Shown here: positions 16,657 to 23,892 of the stretch, in pieces
How positions within the stretch are numbered: the first letter of the stretch is position 1
How the letters are laid out: the number at the start of each line of letters is the position of its first letter
From: Oscillospiraceae bacterium
GTDB taxonomy: Bacteria > Bacillota > Clostridia > Oscillospirales > Oscillospiraceae
Length of the DNA stretch: 46,147 bases
Reading direction: 5' to 3'
Assembly: GCA_017624715.1 (NCBI GenBank)
Contig: JAGAMN010000029.1
Location: forward strand, 1 to 46,147
Translations under genes and position numbers: made by a program
The notes under the pieces: model-generated
Told to the model about the DNA's origin: nothing
What the model saw: only the letters and a program-made list of their open reading frames with translations
The model's database searches: none

Positions 16657-18210
16657 TTATTCCTGAACAGTTTCCTGATCTGCGGCCTTCTCCTCTGTCT
16701 GAGCAGTAGGAGCAGCTGCATATCTGCCGGCATATTTACTGCCCGCATACTTGTTGCCATACTTCTTATAGTACTTCTTGGAGTAGCCGCCGCCACTCTT
16801 GGTGGAACAGTTGCACACCACGCCCAGGATCTTGGCTTCCATAAACTCGAACTGACGAATGGTCTCGTTCAGGAGCACGCGGTTGCAGTAATTCTGACGA
16901 ACCACCAGCAGGACGCCGTCGGTATCCTTTGCCACTGCCAAAGCATCACTGACTTCGCCCACAGGAGGCATATCCAGAATGATGTAGTCGTAAGCGTTGC
17001 GCAAATTGTTCAGCATTTTGCTCATCTTCTCAGAGCTCAGCAGCTCAATGGGGTTCGGAGGATTTCTACCGGCAGAAACAACCTGGAACGCATCCTCCTC
17101 ACCCGGCATTCCGCAGGGCTGGAAGATCGCATCCAGTGCGCACAGACCGGACAGGTAGTTCGAAAGGCCGGGAGTCTTCTTAATAGGCAGCTTGGTGGAC
17201 AGAGAAGGACGGCGCATATCGCAGTCGACCAGCAGCACCTTTTTGCCCAGCTGGCTCATGGAGTAAGCCAGGTTAACAGCAGACAAGCTCTTGCCTTCAC
17301 CGGACATAGCACTGGAGACCGCGATCACGCGGCAGCGGTTGTCGCCGGCAAAGGAGAACTGTAGCTTGGTGCGCAGCAGGTTATAAGCTTCGGTGGCTGC
17401 AAAGTTGATTCCCTTGCCCACCAACACCGGCTGTTTTCCGCTGAGGCCTGTCTTTTCGCCTCTCTTGCTGCCGTAACCGTAATAGTAACCGCCCTTACTC
17501 GACGCATTCATATCGGGCACAGATGCCAGAATGGGATGCTCGCTGTTTTGGGTGATGTCATCCTCAGAGCGGATCGTCACATCAAAGATCTCCATCAGAA
17601 CAATGACGCTGACAGTCAAAGTCAGGCCCACCAGGAAACCGATGATGGCATTGGTAGTATAGCTGGGAGAGCTGGGGCTTACCGGTACTCTGGGCATATC
17701 CACGACCTTGGCGGAAGTGCCTTCGATGATGCTGGAGATTCGCTTCGGGAGAATGTAGGAGATCGCATCGGCAATCTTCTTTGCCTCCACAGGATCGGAG
17801 CTTTCGATCACGACCTTGAAGATTTCGGTATTATCCACAGATTCCGCAGAAATCATCTGCAGCAGTTCACCGTTTGTGCGGTCAATGCCGGTATAATCGA
17901 TAATATCATCCATGGTCTGCTGGGTCTTCAGAATGACAATGTAAGACTTTACCAAGCTCTTGGATGCCGTAATATCCGAGGATGTGATGCTGAAGGAAGC
18001 ATCGCCCATGGAGAAAGAGCTGTTGTTGACGTAGAACATGGCAGAGGACTGATACTGGGGTGTTACAAAGAAGTAAGTACCCAGAAATGTCACAACAGCC
18101 ATAACCACGGCAACCGCCACGATCAGCCACATCTTATTCAGCAGGGCGCTGAACAGTTTTTGCAGATTGATCTCAATGCCCGGTTTCTTTTCTGCGGTTT
18201 TGTTTTCCAT
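16657..18210 (-). CDS. Fused Wzz chain-length regulator and BY-family tyrosine kinase
   Basis: This 517-residue protein fuses both halves of a bacterial tyrosine kinase. Residues 1-210 are a Wzz domain with two membrane segments (about 28-50 and 186-208) and a Pro-rich stretch before the second. Residues about 255-470 are the cytoplasmic kinase: Walker A SAMSGEGKS (300-308), Walker A' VLLVDCDMRRP (325-335) and Walker B YIILDMPP (409-416). The C-terminus has a seven-tyrosine cluster (476-497), the expected autophosphorylation site. Such proteins set EPS chain length through cycles of phosphorylation. I chose the ATG at 18210 because GGAGAG lies 8 bases upstream. In many Firmicutes the two halves are separate proteins, so the fusion is worth noting. 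Confidence 0.93.
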   Translation of the reverse strand: MENKTAEKKPGIEINLQKLFSALLNKMWLIVAVAVVMAVVTFLGTYFFVTPQYQSSAMFYVNNSSFSMGDASFSITSSDITASKSLVKSYIVILKTQQTMDDIIDYTGIDRTNGELLQMISAESVDNTEIFKVVIESSDPVEAKKIADAISYILPKRISSIIEGTSAKVVDMPRVPVSPSSPSYTTNAIIGFLVGLTLTVSVIVLMEIFDVTIRSEDDITQNSEHPILASVPDMNASSKGGYYYGYGSKRGEKTGLSGKQPVLVGKGINFAATEAYNLLRTKLQFSFAGDNRCRVIAVSSAMSGEGKSLSAVNLAYSMSQLGKKVLLVDCDMRRPSLSTKLPIKKTPGLSNYLSGLCALDAIFQPCGMPGEEDAFQVVSAGRNPPNPIELLSSEKMSKMLNNLRNAYDYIILDMPPVGEVSDALAVAKDTDGVLLVVRQNYCNRVLLNETIRQFEFMEAKILGVVCNCSTKSGGGYSKKYYKKYGNKYAGSKYAGRYAAAPTAQTEEKAADQETVQE

Positions 18211-18241
18211 AATAATACTCTCCAATCTTTGGGTTCTCCAA

Positions 18242-18257
18242 CTGCCGCTTTCGGCAG
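18242..18257. other. Small intergenic hairpin between phosphatase and kinase genes
   Basis: A 6-bp GC-rich stem with a 4-nt loop (CTGCCG / CGGCAG) lies in the 87-bp gap between the tyrosine phosphatase stop and the kinase start. It has no U tract and may be an RNA processing or stability element. Confidence 0.4.
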
Positions 18258-18297
18258 CATCGTGCTTGGGTTTATAATATCGGAAGGATTCCGTAGT

Positions 18298-19776
18298 TTA
18301 CTGTTTTTCCAAAAGGATATTTCGAATCTGAGCAATCTGCTCCTGCGTCACACCGCAATCCAGCAAAAACGCCTCTGCCTTTTCCTGCAGTGTCACTCCC
18401 TCCCATTGCTTCAGTTCGGAAATCAGATTCCGAAAGCCCTGGGAGTCCACCCACGTGTAATACATAGTAGACAGCTCATATTCCCTCTGCAGGTCTTCCT
18501 CGCTGACACCCAACAACGCCTCCAGAAGGCAGCAGATGGTACCCGTACGGTCCGCACCATAGGTGCAGTGTAAATATATGGGGTATTTGCTTTGATCCGC
18601 CAAATCCGCAAAGATCCTGCACACCGCGTTTCGCCCATGTCCGCTGAACGTACTGTCATAGGGACGGGCATCATATGTGAAGTAGCTTACATTCTTACCC
18701 AAAGGATATGCAGGCTCTCCAATTTCCCCCGCATGGCGGAGGTCCATATCGGTGCGGATCCCCAACGCTTGAAGCATTTGCCTTTTTCCTTCTGCGGTCA
18801 GCTTGTACTCGGGTTGCACCGCGCCGTCCAGCTCACTGCCCCGGTAGAGCAGGCCCTGGCGGATCACATTGCCATCGGTGGTCTTCCAGCCGCCAATGTC
18901 CCGAACGTTGACGATACCGTCAATACTGAGCAGCCGTGGCGCGGCAGCCGTCCGGAAGCTTGTTTGCAGTACCTGGGTGGTTCCGTTGCTGAAATCAATA
19001 CGCACTTGGTAGTGATATTGCTTATTCGCCAAAAGGAACGGCACTTTCACATATTTCTGATTTCCGGTCAGCCGGAACATACGGCCGCCTATCAGATCTT
19101 CATTATCTGCAAGGGTGATGGTGATGGATGTAACCTCCACACCCTGAGGGATATTTGTAATCTCCACAGACAGTGGCACAGCAACACCGATATCCAGCCG
19201 CTGATGCACTGTCTTATACGCGTAGATACCATACTCCACCGGTTTTGTCAGATCCCGCAGGGAAAATGCCTGAGCATTTTTCGGAATCAGCAACACCTCC
19301 GACCGATCCGGGCTGATCTGGATCTGCATAGGTGGGGTTGTTTCCGGTATGGTAGGCTCTGTGGGTTCTGCCGGCTGAGTAGGCGCCGTGGTTTCCGTGG
19401 GAATTTCCACATCTTCCGTAGGTGGATTCGTACTGGGCGCAGGTGGCTCCGTTGGCGCCGGTTCTGTGGTGAGTGGGGGTTGTGTTGCCTGCGTGCTTTC
19501 CGTGGGAGTAACAGATTCCGTAGGATAGCTTGTTTCTGTGGGGAATGTTTCCTCCGTGGGACTGGATGTTTCCGTAGAAGGTATTACCTCTGTAGGGCTG
19601 GATGGCTCTGTGTTCCATGTAGGAATCTTCTGAGGTTCGGTTTCCCCTTCATCGCCACGACAGCCATATCCAAACAGCAGGCAGAGGGATGCAGCAAGCA
19701 ACAAGGCAGCCGGTTTACGCCATCTCATGGATTTGCTGTCCGGGTTCGTTGCCGCCGGGGATCGTTTCTTACTCAT
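18298..19776 (-). CDS. Exported lipoprotein with tyrosine phosphatase domain (DSP/Y_phosphatase3 type)
   Basis: This 492-residue protein has a signal sequence with lipobox FGYGC (Cys39). A long Thr/Pro/Glu-rich linker (about 45-150) follows, then a fibronectin- or Ig-like beta domain (about 155-275). The tyrosine phosphatase domain (about 280-490) contains VNVRDIGGW, LLYRGSEL, the TDMDLRHAGEIG stretch and the catalytic P-loop HCTYGADRT (HCX5R, Cys404 and Arg410). These motifs match the IphP-like protein-tyrosine or dual-specificity phosphatase family. The lipoprotein signal places the catalytic domain outside the membrane, away from the cytoplasmic BY-kinase encoded next door. The start at 19776 has AAAGGA 8 bases upstream. 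A phosphoinositide-type or glycan phosphate substrate is possible. Confidence 0.87.
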   Translation of the reverse strand: MSKKRSPAATNPDSKSMRWRKPAALLLAASLCLLFGYGCRGDEGETEPQKIPTWNTEPSSPTEVIPSTETSSPTEETFPTETSYPTESVTPTESTQATQPPLTTEPAPTEPPAPSTNPPTEDVEIPTETTAPTQPAEPTEPTIPETTPPMQIQISPDRSEVLLIPKNAQAFSLRDLTKPVEYGIYAYKTVHQRLDIGVAVPLSVEITNIPQGVEVTSITITLADNEDLIGGRMFRLTGNQKYVKVPFLLANKQYHYQVRIDFSNGTTQVLQTSFRTAAAPRLLSIDGIVNVRDIGGWKTTDGNVIRQGLLYRGSELDGAVQPEYKLTAEGKRQMLQALGIRTDMDLRHAGEIGEPAYPLGKNVSYFTYDARPYDSTFSGHGRNAVCRIFADLADQSKYPIYLHCTYGADRTGTICCLLEALLGVSEEDLQREYELSTMYYTWVDSQGFRNLISELKQWEGVTLQEKAEAFLLDCGVTQEQIAQIRNILLEKQ

Positions 19777-19818
19777 AAAAAGTTCCTTTTTCTCGGAGTA
19801 TGGAATTTCTTTGCCGGG

Positions 19819-20691
19819 TCAGCGAATGCTGCGGGTGTGGATCTCAAAAACCATACCATCCCGGTAATGGGCATATTGCTCATAGGAGTTTTCCAGGTCT
19901 ATCAGAATCGCGTGCTGCTTGCATCGCCGGTTTCCTTCCGGCGGAATCCGCAGGTAATCTCCATATAGAATATGCAGCAGACGGTCATATTTTGCCGATA
20001 CAGAATACTGCTTTCCTTCAAAGGTTGCCTGGGTATGCTCCAGGAAGCACTTTCTGGGATACACACTTTTCCTGTAGCTGGACGAGCCTCCCAGGAAACT
20101 ATGCACCTTAGCGCTGTCGGCCTTGCCACCTTTGGTGATTGCAAGGAACAGCTTGTTCGGCAGCAGCCTGCACAGTTGCATGAAGCATTTTTTCCTTTTG
20201 CTGTTGGTTTCATATCCCCGCTTGTACAGGGCTTTGGCAATTACAATTTTGGAAGCCAGAAACTGGAGTTTTCTGCCAAATCCTGTCTTGGCGCAGTTAT
20301 CGCAGGGGAAGATATCAATGTATACACCCTGGTGGATCTGAGGATCCTTGGGGTGATACTTTTCCAGGCACGTGGTGTTGTTCAGCCGCAGCTTGGAAAA
20401 GAACATGGGCCAGTGCTCAGAAAACTCCTTTTGCAGGTAGAATTTTTCCGAATCCAGCACCTGCTCCGCTTCCTTTAATAGCCGGTCATAGTCCTTGCGC
20501 AGCAGGATCACATCCACATCGTCATCCCAGGGAATAAAGCCCTGATGCCGCACCGCGCCCAACATCGTGCCCGCAAAAAGCATGTAGGGAATGTCCAAAG
20601 CCTTGCAGACTCTGTCGAATTCCTCCAGAAGAACGCAAAGGGCCTGCTGATGTTCTTTATGCAATTCGATCTGCACACTCTTTTCGTCCAT
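19819..20691 (-). CDS. LicD-family phosphotransferase
   Basis: This 290-residue protein carries the LicD signature near its N-terminus: GTMLGAVRHQGFIPWDDDVD (41-60), including the essential DDD metal and catalytic cluster. A nucleotidyltransferase-like core follows. LicD proteins move phosphocholine from CDP-choline, and in other members probably other phospho-groups, onto cell-surface glycans. It should act on lipid-linked EPS units in the cytoplasm. No choline uptake, kinase or cytidylyltransferase gene is in the window, so the donor is open. The ATG at 20691 is preferred because AAAGGA lies 8 bases upstream; ATG 20700 is an alternative. The gene follows the GT2 gene closely. Confidence 0.88.
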   Translation of the reverse strand: MDEKSVQIELHKEHQQALCVLLEEFDRVCKALDIPYMLFAGTMLGAVRHQGFIPWDDDVDVILLRKDYDRLLKEAEQVLDSEKFYLQKEFSEHWPMFFSKLRLNNTTCLEKYHPKDPQIHQGVYIDIFPCDNCAKTGFGRKLQFLASKIVIAKALYKRGYETNSKRKKCFMQLCRLLPNKLFLAITKGGKADSAKVHSFLGGSSSYRKSVYPRKCFLEHTQATFEGKQYSVSAKYDRLLHILYGDYLRIPPEGNRRCKQHAILIDLENSYEQYAHYRDGMVFEIHTRSIR

Positions 20692-20704
20692 TGCTTTCAT
20701 CCTT

Positions 20705-21469
20705 TTACTCTGCCTGTTTTTTGTATTTTTTAAGTCCCAACAGGCCGTATTGAACCAGGAGTTTTCCACTTTTGGGTAACGAATATCCCAGCATTTTTCG
20801 ATAGATCTGCCAGCGGTAAGCCGCGCTGCGCAGCTTATTCGCCGCCCGGGTGCCTTCCATGACCCGGTACTGGGCCAGCACTTCCGTCACGCCTCTTGCC
20901 GGGCAGCCATCGCGCAATATCTGCAGCCACAGCGCCAGGTCTTCGTGATAGTATTGATCGTCAAACCGATAGTGCCGCGCCACCTTAGGCGACAGCAGTG
21001 CCGTTGAACAGCTGATATATCCCTGAATCAAAGTCCGTTCAAAATCTGTTTGCGCGGGCACAAGAAAGTCTTCACATTGCTTTGCGCCCTGCTCGTCCAT
21101 AATGCCGTAGGAGCAATAGATCACATCTGCGCCGGTATCTTGCGCCAGAAGAAGCTGCTTCTCCAACTTTTCCGGATGCCACACATCATCACTGTCCAGC
21201 AGCGCTGCGTAGCGGCCATCACACAGGTCCAAGCCTCGGTTTCGGGTATGAGCCACTCCCATGTTCTGGGGATTCTGAAGCAGTGTGATCCGACCATCTT
21301 CCCGGCACAGCTGCTTCACCACTTCTACCGTATCATCTTTCGAGCCATCATCAATGACCAGCAGCTCCCAGTTCCGATAGGTCTGCCCCATTACGGAGCG
21401 GATAGCTTCTTCAATAAAGCGTCCGGCATTATATGCCGGCATGATGACACAAACCGCCGGTCCGGTCAT
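20705..21469 (-). CDS. Glycosyltransferase family 2 (GT-A fold)
   Basis: This 254-residue protein is a standard GT2: VCVIMPAYNAGRFIEEAIRS, VIDDGSKDDT, NMGVAHTRNRGLD and the metal-binding LLDSDDVWHPEKL. A later YYHEDLALWL stretch supplies the acidic catalytic-base motif. It probably adds the second or a later sugar to the lipid carrier after the initiating transferase. Its ATG at 21469 overlaps the TGA of the transferase gene by four bases (ATGA), showing translational coupling. GAGGGAG lies upstream. The sugar specificity is unknown. Confidence 0.9.
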   Translation of the reverse strand: MTGPAVCVIMPAYNAGRFIEEAIRSVMGQTYRNWELLVIDDGSKDDTVEVVKQLCREDGRITLLQNPQNMGVAHTRNRGLDLCDGRYAALLDSDDVWHPEKLEKQLLLAQDTGADVIYCSYGIMDEQGAKQCEDFLVPAQTDFERTLIQGYISCSTALLSPKVARHYRFDDQYYHEDLALWLQILRDGCPARGVTEVLAQYRVMEGTRAANKLRSAAYRWQIYRKMLGYSLPKSGKLLVQYGLLGLKKYKKQAE

Positions 21470-22116
21470 CTTGCTCCCTCATGGGTGAAGATCAGCCGCA
21501 CAGTTTTTACAATGCAGGACAGATCCAACCACAAAGACCGCTTTTCAATGTACTCCAAATCGTAGGCCAATTTTTCCTCCGGCAGAAGATCATAGCCACC
21601 GTTGACCTGGGCATAGCCGGTCAGGCCGGGCTTGACTTGCAACCGCTGACGGAAATTGGGGATGTTTTTTTCAAACTCGTCGTAGAAATATGCTCTTTCA
21701 GGACGAGGGCCTACCACACTCATATTGCCAGTCAAAATGTTAATCGCCTGGGGCAGCTCATCCAGTCTGGTCTTACGCAGAAATTTACCAAACTTGGTGC
21801 AGCGCTCATCGTCTTTTTGGGCCCACTGAGGGCCTGCTTCTTCTGCATCCATACGCATGGAGCGGAATTTATACATAACAAAAGGCTTGCCGTTCAAACC
21901 CAGTCTCTCCTGGCTGTAAATCGCCGGACCTTTGGAATCCAGCTTTACCAATATGCCAATGATGATCATTGGAATCAGCAGAACAATGCCGGTAGTAAGC
22001 GCAAAAACAATATCAAACAGCCGTTTTACCAGCAAATATTCCTTGCCGCCGGTTCTTTTCTTTGTTTCGACCTGTGCCGCAGATGTCAGTTTTTCATCTT
22101 TCACCTTTGTTTCCAC
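21466..22116 (-). CDS. Initiating monotopic phosphoglycosyl transferase (bacterial sugar transferase)
   Basis: This 216-residue protein matches the small PglC/WcaJ-type sugar transferase domain. It has KRLFDIVFAL with a membrane hairpin (TGIVLLIPMIIIGILVKL), KFRSMRMDAEE, RKTRLDELPQAINILTGN, MSVVGPRPE and KPGLTGYAQVNGG. It moves a sugar-1-phosphate from a nucleotide sugar to undecaprenyl phosphate, the first committed step of EPS assembly. I chose the GTG at 22116 because GAGGAGG lies 6 bases upstream. An upstream in-frame ATG at 22176 lacks a ribosome binding site. It is the promoter-proximal gene of the EPS cluster. Confidence 0.92.
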   Translation of the reverse strand: METKVKDEKLTSAAQVETKKRTGGKEYLLVKRLFDIVFALTTGIVLLIPMIIIGILVKLDSKGPAIYSQERLGLNGKPFVMYKFRSMRMDAEEAGPQWAQKDDERCTKFGKFLRKTRLDELPQAINILTGNMSVVGPRPERAYFYDEFEKNIPNFRQRLQVKPGLTGYAQVNGGYDLLPEEKLAYDLEYIEKRSLWLDLSCIVKTVRLIFTHEGAR

Positions 22117-22161
22117 AGTGTCCCTCCTCACGCGTTTGGTATAAAACCCCACAATATCGCT

Positions 22162-22188
22162 AATATAGAGTAACATAACGAATCACAA
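22162..22188 (-). promoter_or_regulatory. Candidate promoter of the first EPS unit
   Basis: Minus strand TTGTGA (22183-22188) and TATATT (22162-22167), with a short 15-bp spacer. A TTGCTT-17-TACTCT pairing a few bases away is an alternative. A promoter is expected here because a terminator lies just upstream, but neither match is strong. Confidence 0.35.
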
Positions 22189-22222
22189 AAAGCAACCCTT
22201 AAATGCCATGGTTGACCTGTTA

Positions 22223-22258
22223 AAAAATACCGGATCGCAACATCGACCCGGTATTTTT
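22223..22258. terminator. Bidirectional-type terminator after the alpha-glucosidase gene
   Basis: An 11-bp perfect stem (AAAAATACCGG / CCGGTATTTTT) ends in a T run on the minus strand, 11 bases after the glucosidase stop codon. It separates the carbohydrate locus from the EPS operon. Confidence 0.85.
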
Positions 22259-22269
22259 ACATTTTTCGG

Positions 22270-23892
22270 TTACCAAAGATACATTCTTGCCTCATAAGGC
22301 CGCAGTGCTTGCGATTGCTCTGCGTAGTTACCCAACAACAGCTTGGCATTTTCCGGTACGCATATTTCCTCCAACGACTGTTGCTTGTCAGAGAAATTAC
22401 AAATTACCAGCAGATTTTCTTCCTCCGTTTGGCGAAGGTAAGCAAAAACATTAGGATCTTCCGGCAGTAACAGCACAAATTTACCCTTGCGGAACACTTC
22501 GTGTGTTTTCCGCAGTTCAATCAGCCTGCGATAGTAATGGAAAACAGAATCCGGATCAGCCAACGCTGCCTCCGCGTTGATGAAACTGTGGTTGTCGTTC
22601 ACCGGCAGCCAGGGTTCACCTGTTGTAAAGCCGGCATTGACCCCTGCCGTCCATTGCATAGGGGTTCTGGCATTGTCCCGACCCCGGGCATAGATGCTCT
22701 CCATCACTTCCTGGGGCGTATATCCGGCAGCCGTGCGCTCGGCATACAAATTGTGGATCTCCAGATCCCGATATTGGTTCAGCTCCAGCCGGATATTGGT
22801 CATACCCAGCTCTTCGCCCTGGTAAATGTAGGGCGTGCCCTGCATACCGTGGAGCATGGTGGCAAGCATTTTGGCGGATTCCACTCGATAAATCCCGTCA
22901 TTGCCCCACCGGGAAACGATCCGGGGTAAATCGTGGTTATTGAGGAAAAGGCTGTTCCAGCCCTCCTCCTGCAAGCCCAACTGCCACCGTTCCATACATT
23001 TTTTCAGATCCGGCAGATATAGGGGCATGGTATCCCACTTGGCTTTTCCCGGCTGCTGATCCAATCCGATGTGCTGAAACTGGAACACCATGCTCAGCTG
23101 TTTACCGTCACGGCTGCTGAATTTCTGTGCCCGGGGCACATCGGCACTCCAGGCTTCACCTACCGTGACTATGCCTTCTTCGCAGAAAGCCTTCCGGGAC
23201 ATTTCTTCCAAAAACTCGTGGAGTCTGGGGCCGTTGGCTGTGATGAATTCGTCAGGTACTTTTGCGATCTGGTCGATGACATCCAACCGGAAGCCGCCCA
23301 CGCCCTTGTCCACCCAGAAGCGGATCATTTGGTACAGCTCCTGCCGTAGCTTTGGATTATCCCAGTTCAGGTCCGGCTGCTGGGGCGCAAACTGATGGAA
23401 ATAGTACTGTCCCAGCTCCGGCACATAGGTCCAGGCCGGGCCACCAAAGACCGAGCCCATATCATTGGGCATTTTGTCCTCTGTGCCGTCCCGCCACACA
23501 TAGTAATCATGATAGGGGTTCTCTCTTCCCTTTTTGGCTTCTAAGAACCAAGGATGCTGATCGGAGCTGTGGTTGAGCACCAGATCCATGATGATGCTAA
23601 TGCCCCGCATTTTTGCCTGGCGGATCAGTTCCTCCATATCCTCCATGGTGCCAAACACAGGGTAAATATCCTGGTAGTCGGAAATGTCGTAACCGTTGTC
23701 CACCTGGGGAGACTGGCACACCGGAGATAGCCAAATGCCGTCGATGCCCAGCTTTTCCAGGTAATCCAGTCGGGACAAAATGCCCTTTAGATCGCCGACG
23801 CCATCGCCGTCGGTATCCTGGAAGCTCTTGGGGTAGATCTGGTAGAATACTGCAGACTCCCACCAGCCCCGTTTGGTTTTATCAAGTTTCAT
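22270..23892 (-). CDS. Oligo-alpha-1,6-glucosidase-like GH13 enzyme (GH13_31 type)
   Basis: This 540-residue protein without a signal peptide should act in the cytoplasm. The GH13 barrel is clear: DLVLNHSS, GFRLDVID with nucleophile Asp204, VTVGEAW with acid/base Glu246, and NNHDLPR with Asp321. The residue after the nucleophile is Val205. In the GH13_31 group Val here goes with alpha-1,6 activity (isomaltase, dextran glucosidase), while Ala or Thr goes with alpha-1,4. QYRDLEIHN and ARTPMQWTAGVNAGF are also typical of this group. The ATG at 23892 has AAAGG 8 bases upstream. The start overlaps the end of the debranching-enzyme gene by 11 bp, so the two are coupled. Trehalose-6-phosphate hydrolase is a less likely alternative. 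Confidence 0.9.
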   Translation of the reverse strand: MKLDKTKRGWWESAVFYQIYPKSFQDTDGDGVGDLKGILSRLDYLEKLGIDGIWLSPVCQSPQVDNGYDISDYQDIYPVFGTMEDMEELIRQAKMRGISIIMDLVLNHSSDQHPWFLEAKKGRENPYHDYYVWRDGTEDKMPNDMGSVFGGPAWTYVPELGQYYFHQFAPQQPDLNWDNPKLRQELYQMIRFWVDKGVGGFRLDVIDQIAKVPDEFITANGPRLHEFLEEMSRKAFCEEGIVTVGEAWSADVPRAQKFSSRDGKQLSMVFQFQHIGLDQQPGKAKWDTMPLYLPDLKKCMERWQLGLQEEGWNSLFLNNHDLPRIVSRWGNDGIYRVESAKMLATMLHGMQGTPYIYQGEELGMTNIRLELNQYRDLEIHNLYAERTAAGYTPQEVMESIYARGRDNARTPMQWTAGVNAGFTTGEPWLPVNDNHSFINAEAALADPDSVFHYYRRLIELRKTHEVFRKGKFVLLLPEDPNVFAYLRQTEEENLLVICNFSDKQQSLEEICVPENAKLLLGNYAEQSQALRPYEARMYLW

